From positions 1 to 64,000 of the forward strand of contig JAIXQP010000046.1 of assembly GCA_027485675.1 (NCBI GenBank): DNA of 64,000 nucleotides. Reading direction: 5' to 3'. This DNA comes from Terriglobales bacterium (GTDB taxonomy: Bacteria; Acidobacteriota; Terriglobia; Bryobacterales; Bryobacteraceae). Of this stretch, positions 1-8,321 are shown one piece after another; the first letter of the stretch is position 1, and every line of letters begins with the position of its first letter. A model generated the notes under the pieces. It ran no database searches and was not told the DNA's origin. It saw only the letters and a program-made list of their open reading frames with translations. The position numbers and the translations under genes are program-made.

Positions 1-1
1 A

Positions 2-103
2 ACCGGCACCTCGGCGGCACAAGGGCAACCTCAACTCCAGACCACAGAAATCACCGCCACAAGTCCTTTGCTATCAATTCAGACCCAACCGGTCTCCGGC
101 TAA
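2..103 (+). pseudogene. Possible remnant of an Oar-type TonB receptor (plug-proximal segment)
   Basis: Frame 2 is open from the window edge to a TAA at 101-103. Its last residues read ITATSPLLSIQTQPVSG. That resembles the stretch between the carboxypeptidase-regulatory domain and the plug in acidobacterial Oar-like receptors; the intact receptors in this window have VSVTVKVETRAAQ-like and VMVTEEVPVIETA-like sequence at this point. The frame stops just after this motif and no plug or barrel follows, so if the similarity is real this is a broken gene. Only 33 residues are visible, so chance similarity cannot be excluded. Confidence 0.28.
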
Positions 104-137
104 TTTGGACACCAGTGCCCGATGATAGACTTCCCGA

Positions 138-368
138 ATGGGTAAAACTACCTGGAAGTCTGAACTGAAATGTCTAATTCAGCAACGTTGGCAACTGGAC
201 GAAACATTTCTACTGAGCGATGTATATGAATTCAAGTCCGATTTCCAACGTTCGTACCCAGGGAACTCGCACATAGACAAGAAGCTCCAGCAGACGCTCC
301 AACAACTGCGCGAAGATGGAATCGTCGAGTTTGTAGACTATCAAGGCACGTATCGTAGGATTGGCTAG
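138..368 (+). CDS. Small winged-helix protein resembling the DpnI C-terminal (Dam-replacing HTH) domain
   Basis: This 76-residue protein matches the pattern of the C-terminal winged-helix domain of DpnI/Dam-replacing restriction enzymes. It has an early helix, then FLLSDVYEFKSDFQRSYPGNSHIDKKLQQTLQ... leading to the strand REDGIVEFVDYQGTYRRI. In the family this domain reads methylated GATC DNA and is preceded by a PD-(D/E)XK nuclease domain. No nuclease domain is present here: the frame upstream is closed by stops near 123-128. The gene is therefore either a 5'-truncated relic or a free-standing binding domain. No good Shine-Dalgarno precedes the ATG. Codon use is AT-richer (cga, aaa, ttc, gat mix) than the surrounding very GC-rich genes, which fits acquisition by transfer. 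The domain call is from sequence pattern; function is unknown. Confidence 0.5.
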   Translation: MGKTTWKSELKCLIQQRWQLDETFLLSDVYEFKSDFQRSYPGNSHIDKKLQQTLQQLREDGIVEFVDYQGTYRRIG

Positions 369-433
369 TGCGCTCCGTGGAAGATTCCTTGTCCTAAGTG
401 GGATTGTGCGGTAGAAACTGGAGCTACCTCCAC

Positions 434-1534
434 TTACACCCGAAAACGCTTGACAGCGTCTTCATCCAGTTCAACGCCGAGGCCGGGCTTGCGGGGTACT
501 TCGATATAGCCGTTGACCGGTTCAAAGGGCGGAGTGATGAGGCTGTGCTGGCGGAGGTAGCTCAGGGTGTCCGAGCCAATGGTGCAACTGCGCGTCGCGG
601 CGGCGGCATGGATGAACGACATGTCGCGGATGCCGAGTTCGACGCCGGAGCCGTGCCAGCAGGGGATGCCAGCCATCTCCGCCATGGAGGCCAAGCGGAC
701 GACCTCGCGCATGTTGCCGCCTAAGTTGAAGATATCCACCGAGTCGGTCTTGATGGCTTCGAAGAGTTGCTCGGGGCCGGTAGGGGTAAGAGCGAGCGGA
801 ATCGTCGTCCGCTGCCGCATCTGGCGGAACCAATCTAAGCGCTTGGGGAAGGGATCCTCAATCGTCAGGTTGTAACCTTCGAGACGCTTGGCGACCGGCA
901 GGAAGCTGGCGAGATCCGGGTACGACGAGTTGAAGTCAACGATGAAATTGAGATTCGGCGAGGCCTTGGCGACGGCCGCCATCTGCTTCTCAATGGGGTC
1001 GCCGAGGCGGGCTTTGAATTTGAGATTGCGGAAGCCTTTGGCCACAGCCGTTTCGCCGACTTTGACGAGATCGTCAAAGGTGCGCTGGGCGGTCCAATAG
1101 GACACGGCCACCTTCTCCTGCAGGCGGCCGCCAAGGAGGGCGCAGACGGGCAGGCCGGAGGACTTGCCCATCAGGTCGAACATCGCGATCTCAAAGCCGT
1201 CGGCGGTGGAGTGCTCGGGGAGGTTGTTGTCGAGCTCTTCCATGCGCTTGCCTTTGATGAAATCGGCGTTGCGCTGGGCGGCGGCATCGGTGACCTCCCG
1301 CGCGGTTTCGCCGAGGCCGACCATGCCGTTATCGGCGTGCAGCTTGATGAGGAACTTCGGATAGCTATCGAAAAGCACGAGGCGCTGATCGAGCGTGGGC
1401 CCGTAGTTCTCGCTGTAGACCACGCCGGGCTTCATCCGGACGACGACCTTAATCAGCTCGACACGTTCAATCTTGACCGAGGCGGCTTTGGCGGCCGCCC
1501 CGAAGAGGCTCGCGAGGAAGAGTCGACGTTGCAT
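434..1534 (-). CDS. Exported enolase-superfamily (mandelate racemase/muconate lactonizing-like) protein, third metal ligand missing
   Basis: This 366-residue protein begins with MQRRLFLASLFGAAAKA, a signal peptide with an Arg-Arg pair, so it probably acts in the periplasm. The enolase-superfamily capping domain (about 20-135) precedes the barrel. The base motif KFK is at 172-174 and the first two metal ligands fit D200 (FIVDFN) and E226 (TIEDP). The third acidic ligand, normally in a D/E-E/S motif after IPLA, is replaced by LTPTG (T250-P251). His294 (CWHGSG) could serve as the opposite base. Family enzymes abstract a proton alpha to a carboxylate in acid sugars or amino acid derivatives; the missing ligand makes catalysis uncertain and the substrate is unknown. 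It starts 6 bases after the Oar receptor gene ends, so it is probably the last gene of a pseudo-protease/receptor/enzyme operon. Confidence 0.85.
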   Translation of the reverse strand: MQRRLFLASLFGAAAKAASVKIERVELIKVVVRMKPGVVYSENYGPTLDQRLVLFDSYPKFLIKLHADNGMVGLGETAREVTDAAAQRNADFIKGKRMEELDNNLPEHSTADGFEIAMFDLMGKSSGLPVCALLGGRLQEKVAVSYWTAQRTFDDLVKVGETAVAKGFRNLKFKARLGDPIEKQMAAVAKASPNLNFIVDFNSSYPDLASFLPVAKRLEGYNLTIEDPFPKRLDWFRQMRQRTTIPLALTPTGPEQLFEAIKTDSVDIFNLGGNMREVVRLASMAEMAGIPCWHGSGVELGIRDMSFIHAAAATRSCTIGSDTLSYLRQHSLITPPFEPVNGYIEVPRKPGLGVELDEDAVKRFRV

Positions 1535-1540
1535 TGGGCC

Positions 1541-4500
1541 CTAGAATAACAGCCGGAGCCCGAGCTGAGTGAGCCGGGGATCGCGGGTGGAGGTGATTTG
1601 ACCGAAATTGGCGGCGCCGACGGCAGAGGAGACGCCGGACCATTGCGTGTGGTTGAACAGGTTGAAGAACTCGCCGCGGAACTGGAGCTGGACGGCGTGG
1701 TCGGCCGAGGTGCGGAAGAGGTCCGCCTTCTTGCTGAAGGAGACGTCCCAGTTGGCGAAGCCGGGGGCGCGGACGACGTTGCGGCCGAGGTTGCCGAAGG
1801 TGCCGAGGGCGGGCGCGGCGAAGGTACCGCTGAACCAGCGCTGGAGGGTATGGTCAAGCGTGATGGGTCCGGTGACATCGGGCCGCTGGCCGCCGGTGCC
1901 GGTGCCGGCGCGGTCTCCGGGGACGGTGACGGAGAAGGGCGTGCCGGATTCAAAGCGGCTGATGCCGGAGACCTGCCAGCCGCCGAAGATCTGCTTCACA
2001 GCACCTTTGCTGTTGCGGAGGAGGGGCAGTTCGTAGACGTAGCTGACGACGAGCACATGGGTGCGGTCGAAGCCGGAGAGGCCGCGTTCCATACCGTTGG
2101 CCGCGTACGAGTTGAGCGGGGTGGCTACGTTGTCGATGGACCGCGAGAAGGTGTAGGACCCTTGGAGCGAGATGCCGCGGGCGAAGCGGCGGGTGGCCGA
2201 GGTCTGGAGGCTGTGGTAGACGGACTGGCCGGTGGTTTCGTTGGTCGTGATGGCCGCGAAGCCGGGGAAGGGGCGGGCGGCGTTGACGTTGAGGCGGCCC
2301 GCGGCGACGTCGGCGGAGGCGACGGGCTGATTGATGTCGCGGGTGCGGGTGAGGGCGACGCCGCGGGAGCCGACGTAGCTGGCATCGAGCAGGATGTCGC
2401 CGGGGAGGGCGTGCTGGAGGCCGAGAGACCACTTCATGTAATAGGGGATGTTCCAGGGGGAGGCGTAGTTGTTGAGCGCGATGGGGAAGAAGCGGCGCTC
2501 ACCTTGCGCGGGGTTCGAGAAGGCCGTGCCGAAGATGGAGGCGCTTTGGTTGAAGGGCCAGTTGTTGCGGGCGGCGGAGACGAGCTGGGCCCAGCGATCG
2601 TGGAACATGCCGAAGCCGCCGCGGACGACGGTGGAGTTGCCTTTGCCGAGGCCGAGGGAGAAGCCGCCGCGGGGGGCGAAGGTGTTATAGACCGAGTTGG
2701 TCATGGCGTTGCCGAAGGGGGAATCCGACTTGCCGACGACGACGACGCCGTTGTCGTAGTTCTGGGTGCCGGTAACGATTTGGCCGTTGGTGGGCAGGAC
2801 GGTGGCCGCGGCGGCGCGGTTGAAGCGGGAGGGCAGGAAGAAGGAGTAGTTGCCGTCGTCGTCCTTTTCGGGCTCGAAGATTTCGTAGCGGACGCCGTAG
2901 GTGAGGGTGAGGCGATTGGTGGCGCGCCACTGATCCTGAATATAGAGCGACCAGTTTTCCCAGCGGGAGCGGCCGAAGATGTGATTGGAGTTCTCGGTGT
3001 ACTGGAAGGCGTTGCCGATCAGGAGATCGGCGAGGGCGTCGCCGGTGGCCTGGCTATTGAACGTGAAGGTGCCGTTGTTGTTGGGGACGCTCTGGTTCTG
3101 CGACTTGTTTTCTTTGTCGATGGCGCCGCCGAACTTGATGCTGTGGCGGCCTTTGTTCCAAGAGAAGTTGTCGATGATTTCCCAGGTATAGGAGGTGATG
3201 TTTTGGGGCCAGCGGATATCGATTCCGGCGTAGCCCTGAGACATGGAGATGGAGGGGATGAGGCCGGCGGCGGCGACTTGAGTATTGAAGACGCGCGGGA
3301 CGCGGAAGGCGGCTTCGCGGGCGCGGGCGGCGTTGGCCGACGTCGAGATGGCGAGGGAGCCGCCGTAGAAGGAGGCGGTCAGTTGGTTGACCATGTTGGC
3401 GTTGGCGATCCAGGTGGTGGAGACGTTGGCGCCGCGGATGACATGGGACTGTTCGCTATCGGCGACGTTCTGCATGGGGTTGCCGGCGAAGAGGCCGTAG
3501 GGGCTGATGAGGCGGGTGGAATCGAGATTGTAGCGGGCGAAGACGGTGAAGTTCTCTTTGGCGTTCCAATCGAGGCGGGCGAGGCCGGAGCGGTAGTTGG
3601 TGCCGTCGGGTTCGGCGGAGGTGAAGTTAAGGGCGCCCTGCTGGAAGTTGGGGCGCTGGTAGTAGGTGCGGATGAGGGCGAGGGCGTTGGGATCGAGGCG
3701 GTTGGCCGGGATCTGGCGGTTGGGGAAGAGCTGGCCGGTGAGGGGGTCGCGGATGTCGCGGGTGGCGGAGAAGTTGCCGGCGATTTGGGCGTCGGTGGGG
3801 ACGATGCTGGTGCGGGCGCCGGTGCTTTGCCAGATGCGGCGGTATTCGTTTGAGAGGAAGAAGAAGAGTTTGTCGCGTTTGATGGCGCCGCCGAGGGTGC
3901 CGCCGAAGTTGTTGTAGCGGTTTTTGGGGCGGCGGGCGGCGAAGAAGTTGCGGGCGTCGAGTTTGTCGTTGCGGAAGAATTCGAAGAGGGTGCCGTGGAA
4001 GTCGTTGGTGCCGGACTTGGTGACGACGTTGACCTGGGCGCCGCCGTTGCGGCCGTAGTCGGAGGTGTAGGCGTTTCGTTCGATGCGGACTTCGGCGATG
4101 GCGTCGAGGTTGACCATGGCGAGGTTGTTGCCGTTGAAGGTGTCGACGTTGCGGCCGCCGTCGAGGGTCCAGTTATTGGCGCTGGTTTGGCTGCCGCCGA
4201 AGGAGAAGGGGACGCCGGTGTTGGAGCCGAAGCCGGGCTGCTGGGCCTGCATGGAGCTGACGCCGGGCTGGAGGGTCATCAACTGCGTGAAGCTGCGGGT
4301 GTTGAGGGCGAGTTCCTGGACCTGGGTGCCGTAGACGGTGGAGCCGATGTTGGCGGAGGCGGTATCGACCTGGGCGGCGCGGGTTTCGACTTTGACGGTT
4401 TCGCTGACGGAGCCGACGGTGAGTTGGGAGTCGATGCGGACGGTTTGGGCGGCGCTGACGTTGACGTTGGTGGTTTCGGTTTTTTGGAAGCCGGATTTCT

Positions 4501-4762
4501 CGAAGACGAGGGTGTAGGCGCCGGGAGGGATTTGGGGGAGGAGATAGTTGCCGGAGGCGTCGGTGAGGGTTTCGCGGCGGAAGGCGGGGTTATCGCGGGA
4601 GACGCGGACGGTGGCGCCGGGGACGGTGGCGCCGGAGGGGTCGGTGACGGTGCCGAGGAAGGTGCCGTTATTGAATGTCTGCGACAGGGCAGAGGGGGCT
4701 AAAGTGAGCAGACATGCAAGAAAAATACGCATGAAGTATCGTACATTCGATGGGGATTTCAT
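1541..4762 (-). CDS. Oar-like TonB-dependent outer-membrane receptor with N-terminal carboxypeptidase-regulatory domain
   Basis: This is a 1073-residue outer-membrane protein. A signal peptide (MRIFLACLLTLAPSALSQ, starting at residue 11) suggests that the ATG at 4732 could be the true start. Residues about 30-115 form a carboxypeptidase-regulatory-like fold (GTVTDPSGATVPGATVRV, SGNYLLPQIPPGAYTLVFEKSGF). The plug follows (GSQTSANNWTLDGGRNVDTFNGN, then VRIERNAYTSDYGRNGGAQVNVVTKSGTN in part), and a long TonB beta-barrel ends in Phe (LGLRLLF), the usual barrel-insertion signal. In Acidobacteria such receptors are numerous and are thought to import large or complex nutrients; the ligand cannot be read from sequence. 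It lies 45 bases downstream of the pseudo-protease gene and 6 bases upstream of the enolase-superfamily gene. Confidence 0.93.
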   Translation of the reverse strand: MKSPSNVRYFMRIFLACLLTLAPSALSQTFNNGTFLGTVTDPSGATVPGATVRVSRDNPAFRRETLTDASGNYLLPQIPPGAYTLVFEKSGFQKTETTNVNVSAAQTVRIDSQLTVGSVSETVKVETRAAQVDTASANIGSTVYGTQVQELALNTRSFTQLMTLQPGVSSMQAQQPGFGSNTGVPFSFGGSQTSANNWTLDGGRNVDTFNGNNLAMVNLDAIAEVRIERNAYTSDYGRNGGAQVNVVTKSGTNDFHGTLFEFFRNDKLDARNFFAARRPKNRYNNFGGTLGGAIKRDKLFFFLSNEYRRIWQSTGARTSIVPTDAQIAGNFSATRDIRDPLTGQLFPNRQIPANRLDPNALALIRTYYQRPNFQQGALNFTSAEPDGTNYRSGLARLDWNAKENFTVFARYNLDSTRLISPYGLFAGNPMQNVADSEQSHVIRGANVSTTWIANANMVNQLTASFYGGSLAISTSANAARAREAAFRVPRVFNTQVAAAGLIPSISMSQGYAGIDIRWPQNITSYTWEIIDNFSWNKGRHSIKFGGAIDKENKSQNQSVPNNNGTFTFNSQATGDALADLLIGNAFQYTENSNHIFGRSRWENWSLYIQDQWRATNRLTLTYGVRYEIFEPEKDDDGNYSFFLPSRFNRAAAATVLPTNGQIVTGTQNYDNGVVVVGKSDSPFGNAMTNSVYNTFAPRGGFSLGLGKGNSTVVRGGFGMFHDRWAQLVSAARNNWPFNQSASIFGTAFSNPAQGERRFFPIALNNYASPWNIPYYMKWSLGLQHALPGDILLDASYVGSRGVALTRTRDINQPVASADVAAGRLNVNAARPFPGFAAITTNETTGQSVYHSLQTSATRRFARGISLQGSYTFSRSIDNVATPLNSYAANGMERGLSGFDRTHVLVVSYVYELPLLRNSKGAVKQIFGGWQVSGISRFESGTPFSVTVPGDRAGTGTGGQRPDVTGPITLDHTLQRWFSGTFAAPALGTFGNLGRNVVRAPGFANWDVSFSKKADLFRTSADHAVQLQFRGEFFNLFNHTQWSGVSSAVGAANFGQITSTRDPRLTQLGLRLLF

Positions 4763-4807
4763 ACAGCGAATCCGGACAGGATGCTGGACGAAATCGGGGG
4801 TAGGGGA

Positions 4808-6283
4808 TTAGGGGGCGATGGAGAAGAAGCCTCTCCAGACGACGCGGCCGGCGAGGAGAATGTCGGCGCGGTAGGGTCCGGGGAGCAGGTGGGTGGGGGC
4901 GAAGGTGACAATGGTGCGGCCGACCGAGCCGGCAGGCAGGTTGGCGCGTTTGGTCTCGCCGGTGGCGCGGCGAACATTGGTGGCGTCGTAGAGGGCGACT
5001 CGGATGACAGCCTGGCGGATTTTGGTGCGCGGGTTCCAGTTGGCAAAGACGGCGAAGGAGGGCTCTTTACTGGAGATTTCGAGGCCTTCCTGAACGACTG
5101 GCTGCCGGTTGGGATCCTTAGCTACTTCGCGCACGATGCCGCCGCTGGTGATGTCGGGGTCGGGCAGGTAGTAGGGGGTGAGGGCATTGGCGGCGTGGAG
5201 ATCGGCGAGGGGGAGCGGCGCCGCGGAGGCGGGGGGTAGAGCAGGCAGCGGGGTGGCGGCGACGCCGGATTTGGAGTGGAGGAACCAGGAGGAGAGGCCA
5301 TTGGCCCGATCGAGCGCGCGGACGCCGGGGGTGGTCGAACCGCCGATAATGCCGATGACTTCGCCGAAGGGGTTCAGGAGGGGGCCGCCGACGGCGGCGG
5401 GGGAGGTAGGGGGCTGGAGGGGCCAGCGGTCGCCGAAGGCGGGGCTTTGGGTGCGGCCGACGACGTCGATGCCGGCGATGGCGCGGGCGTCGTTCTCGAC
5501 GCTGAAGTGGACCATGCGTTCGCCGATGGGGACGGTGTAGGTGGGCGGAGCTGGTTTGAGGGGCGGGGCCGAGCCCGTATCGACGGTGAGAACGGCCCAA
5601 TCCTGGAGGCGGCTGTGGGCGCGGACACCGGTGATGGGCCGGCGCTGGCCGTCGGCAAAGGCGACTTCGACGTTGGCGGCGCCGTCGATGGATTGGAAAG
5701 CGGTGGTGATTTCGCCTTTGCCGGAGACGAAGCCGGAGGCGGTGTCGAAGCGGCGGCCGGTGGAGTCGAGTTTGTAGACCCAGACGATGGAGGGGGCGAG
5801 GCGGTAGATCTGGTCGAGGGTGAGGGGCGAGGGGGGTGGAGGCGCGACAGGGGGCGGGGGAGGCGTCGCTGCGGGGGCAGGGACGGCCACTTCGAAGGCT
5901 TGGGAGGCGGCGGGCAGGCCGTTGATGCGGACGTCGAGCTGCCAGACGCCGCCGGGCATGCCAGCGGCGAGGTCGAAGGTCCAATAGGCTTGGAGTTTGC
6001 GCGTGGGCGTCTCCATGGCGATGTCGGAGATGCTGGCGAGTTTGCCGTCGGGCTGTTTCCAGACGCCGGCCAGTTGATACTTGGCGGGCGGGGCGTCCCA
6101 TTCAAAGTAGATGACGACTTGGCGGTCGGTGGGGTAAGTGAACTTACTGCGGGGATTGGGGATGGTGAAGGTGTCGCCTTCCGTGACGCCGAGGGGGCCA
6201 ACAACGCTGCGGAGGAGTTGGGGAGCTTGGGCGAAGGTGAGGCTGGTAGCCAGGAGTAAGCAGGGGATCAGGGGCTGCCGCAT
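4808..6283 (-). CDS. Exported trypsin-like fold protein lacking the catalytic His and Ser (pseudo-protease)
   Basis: This 491-residue protein has a Sec signal peptide (MRQPLIPCLLLATSLTFAQ). An in-frame GTG 36 bases upstream exists, but this ATG gives the better signal. Residues about 20-135 form a beta-rich domain, followed by a Pro/Ala-rich linker (about 136-155) and a region patterned on HtrA/trypsin-like proteases. The usual TAAHVVDGA is here ITTAFQSIDGA, with no His. The Asp is kept in LQDWAVLTV (about D228). The GNSGGPLL motif is SPAAVGGPLL, with Val (about 298) in place of Ser. Two of the three triad residues are gone, so peptidase activity is not expected; a binding or scaffold role is inferred. 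A C-terminal beta domain of about 110 residues follows. It is the first gene of the operon with the Oar receptor. Confidence 0.8.
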   Translation of the reverse strand: MRQPLIPCLLLATSLTFAQAPQLLRSVVGPLGVTEGDTFTIPNPRSKFTYPTDRQVVIYFEWDAPPAKYQLAGVWKQPDGKLASISDIAMETPTRKLQAYWTFDLAAGMPGGVWQLDVRINGLPAASQAFEVAVPAPAATPPPPPVAPPPPSPLTLDQIYRLAPSIVWVYKLDSTGRRFDTASGFVSGKGEITTAFQSIDGAANVEVAFADGQRRPITGVRAHSRLQDWAVLTVDTGSAPPLKPAPPTYTVPIGERMVHFSVENDARAIAGIDVVGRTQSPAFGDRWPLQPPTSPAAVGGPLLNPFGEVIGIIGGSTTPGVRALDRANGLSSWFLHSKSGVAATPLPALPPASAAPLPLADLHAANALTPYYLPDPDITSGGIVREVAKDPNRQPVVQEGLEISSKEPSFAVFANWNPRTKIRQAVIRVALYDATNVRRATGETKRANLPAGSVGRTIVTFAPTHLLPGPYRADILLAGRVVWRGFFSIAP

Positions 6284-6374
6284 TCGTCTTCTTAGGATGG
6301 CAGATCGGCGCACCCGCACTAAGGGGGTTAGCTGAAGCAGGAGTCATGCCTGCGGATGGCGTGCGTCAAGTGGC

Positions 6375-6725
6375 TCACGACCGCATAAAGGGTTTCTTCG
6401 CCGGCAAAGGAATGTCGACTTCGGTAAAGCTCCCAGGCGCGGCAAAGTTAACTGCGGCGACTATCGCCGGAAGGTGCAAGCGTACGAGCGGCCAAGGCGA
6501 GTGACCGAGAACCACTATGGCGATTCTGCGTCCAAACAGATTCTGCTGATAGCGAAGATTCTTATCGGCGGTGAGAAAGAGATCAAACCCTGACTCTTCC
6601 GCCGCTGCGATCAATTCGCCATTTTCCAGCCGTCCCCAGCCTAAGTCCGCAGCCTTGGTAACGACATGCTCTGAGAGGTGGAGAGCGAGGCCATAGGGGG
6701 CGCTTTTATCAAAGAGGACGCGCAT
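6375..6725 (-). CDS. DUF5615 PIN-like protein, probable toxin of a DUF433/DUF5615 pair
   Basis: This 116-residue protein starts MRVLFDKSAP, matching the MKxLxDxNLP start of the DUF5615 PIN-like family. The middle of the protein holds the second conserved part, AEESGFDLFLTADKNLRYQQNL, where family members have an Asp near a TxDxDF motif. PIN-like proteins adopt a nuclease fold; activity for DUF5615 members is inferred rather than well established. The ATG at 6725 is chosen because upstream residues in this frame belong to the reverse reading of the DUF433 gene. It overlaps the 3' end of the DUF433 gene by 17 bases, the compact antitoxin-toxin arrangement. Confidence 0.85.
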   Translation of the reverse strand: MRVLFDKSAPYGLALHLSEHVVTKAADLGWGRLENGELIAAAEESGFDLFLTADKNLRYQQNLFGRRIAIVVLGHSPWPLVRLHLPAIVAAVNFAAPGSFTEVDIPLPAKKPFMRS

Positions 6726-6978
6726 CCGACAGCGTGTCGCCCCCCATGGGAACGGGCGGCGCGGCACTTCGGGCGACAAACTCGAGCAGGGTCTGGATTT
6801 GTTCCCGCGTGACGTCGTAGTTCTCGATGATCTCCTCAATCGTGGCGCCATATTCGAGGTTCTCGAAGATGACAGAGACGGGCATCCTGGTATCGCGCAA
6901 AACCCAGGCGCCGCTCACGCGGCCGGGCACGCTCTCCACAGCGGGGCACTGCGACCAGTCTAGAGATGCTGTTGCCAT
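6709..6978 (-). CDS. DUF433 protein, probable antitoxin partner
   Basis: This 89-residue protein has the DUF433 core: CPAVESVPGRVSGAWVLRDTRMPVSVIFENLEYGATIEEIIENYDVTREQI. In this family the conserved G-x-RxPV segment is followed by a helix-turn-helix-like part with the pattern DG-S-EEI-E-YP-L----V. The gene immediately precedes and overlaps the DUF5615 PIN-like gene, the standard order for these pairs, so an antitoxin role is inferred from context. The ATG at 6978 is the only sensible start; the much longer open frame upstream runs antisense to DNA polymerase IV and is a shadow. It is divergently arranged from the polymerase IV gene, with about 100 bases between them. Confidence 0.85.
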   Translation of the reverse strand: MATASLDWSQCPAVESVPGRVSGAWVLRDTRMPVSVIFENLEYGATIEEIIENYDVTREQIQTLLEFVARSAAPPVPMGGDTLSDARPL

Positions 6979-7080
6979 TGGGGACCTCGTTCCCTCCAGT
7001 ATCCGACGATTTGGGCGACTCGGATCAGGGAAAGCCGTCCGCAGGGGGGAGGGATTCGCGCCAGGCTCTACACTGGGGGG

Positions 7081-8307
7081 ATGCGGTCGATTTTCCATGT
7101 CGACATGGACGCCTTCTTCGTGTCGGTGGAGGAGCTGTACGACCCTTCGCTGATCGGTAAGCCGGTGGTGGTCGGTGGGGCGGCGGACCAGCGGGGGGTG
7201 GTTTCGGCGGCTTCCTACGCGGCGCGGAGGTTTGGAGTGCATTCGGCGATGCCCCTGCGGACCGCCTACCAGCTTTGCCCGCAGGCCATCTTCGTCGAAG
7301 GGCATCCGGAACGGTACCGGAAGTATTCGAATCTCGTGAAGGAAGTCCTGCAGCAGTTTACTCCGCTCGTGGAGATGGCTTCGATTGATGAGGCTTACCT
7401 CGACATGACCGGGACGGAGCGGCTCCATGGGCCTCCGCTGTTGGCGGCGCATAAGCTCCACAACGCGATCAAAGCCGCGACCGCCTTGAACAACTCGATC
7501 GGCGCGGCCACTTCGCGGCTGCTGGCGAAGGTCTGCTCGGACCAGGCCAAGCCGCATGGCATCGTGTGGATTCCGCCGGGGGCGGAGGCCGCGTTTCTCG
7601 CGCCGCTCGACGTGCGGAAGATTCCAGGAGTCGGGAGGGTCACCGAGCAGAGGCTGCACCGGCTGGGGATCCGGCAGGTGGGCGATCTGGCGACGCTCGA
7701 GCCGAAGTTTCTGGCCGAACACTTTGGCCAATGGGGCCTGGCGTTGGGAGGCAAGAGCAAAGGCCTCGATTCGGGCGGGTGGTTCCAGGGCGAGATCGGC
7801 GAGGAGCAGGACCCGAAGTCGATTAGCCATGAGCATACGTTTTCCGTCGATACCGCGGACGCGGATGCGCTCGAGGCGGCGCTGGCACACTTGAGTGAGA
7901 AGGTCGGGCGGCGGCTGCGGGAGCACGGGCTGTGGGCGCGAACGATTCAACTGAAGCTGCGGTATTCGGACTTCTCCACATTTACCCGGGCGCTGACTTT
8001 GAGCCATGCGACGCAGATCGATACCGAGATCTATCAGACCGCCCGGGACCTGCTGCGGAAGAATCAGAGGCCGGGGGCGCCGATTCGCTTGCTGGGGGTG
8101 CATACGTCCGGCTTTTCGCACGAGGCGGGGCAGTTGGACCTGCTTGATGGCGCACAGCATGAGCGGATGGGCAAGGCGCTGAATGCGATGGACAAGCTGC
8201 GGGATAAGTACGGCGAGATGTCGGTTTCGCTGGCGTTGGGGATGAAGGGACGGTTTAAAGAGCGCACCCACGAGGCGCTACCGAACGACGGGAAGCCGAA
8301 AAAGTGA
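7081..8307 (+). CDS. dinB: DNA polymerase IV (Y-family translesion polymerase)
   Basis: This 408-residue Y-family polymerase copies past damaged DNA. Catalytic acidic residues are visible in HVDMDAFFVSVEE (D8, D10) and SIDEAYLD (about D104-E105). The palm/fingers start (VVVGG, RGVVSAASYAARRFGVHSAMP) and the helix-hairpin-helix region (VRKIPGVGRVTEQRLHRLGI) are canonical, and the little-finger domain fills the C terminus. Length is slightly above the usual 350-ish because of a C-terminal tail rich in Lys/Arg. The ATG follows six Gs, and a TACACT hexamer lies 6 bases upstream of them, so a very short or absent leader is possible. No beta-clamp motif was identified with confidence in the tail. 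murQ starts 14 bases downstream. Confidence 0.97.
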   Translation: MRSIFHVDMDAFFVSVEELYDPSLIGKPVVVGGAADQRGVVSAASYAARRFGVHSAMPLRTAYQLCPQAIFVEGHPERYRKYSNLVKEVLQQFTPLVEMASIDEAYLDMTGTERLHGPPLLAAHKLHNAIKAATALNNSIGAATSRLLAKVCSDQAKPHGIVWIPPGAEAAFLAPLDVRKIPGVGRVTEQRLHRLGIRQVGDLATLEPKFLAEHFGQWGLALGGKSKGLDSGGWFQGEIGEEQDPKSISHEHTFSVDTADADALEAALAHLSEKVGRRLREHGLWARTIQLKLRYSDFSTFTRALTLSHATQIDTEIYQTARDLLRKNQRPGAPIRLLGVHTSGFSHEAGQLDLLDGAQHERMGKALNAMDKLRDKYGEMSVSLALGMKGRFKERTHEALPNDGKPKK

Positions 8308-8321
8308 GATTCTGATAGTTC

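Noticed and set aside
1598-3853. Very long open frame (751 codons) on the plus strand
   Set aside because: It lies antisense to the Oar receptor and its translation is low-complexity Gly/Ala/Glu/Val, the usual reflection of high-GC coding on the other strand.
6979-8271. Long N-terminal extension of the DUF433 gene
   Set aside because: The extension is antisense to DNA polymerase IV and unrelated to the DUF433 fold; the ATG at 6978 starts exactly at the domain.
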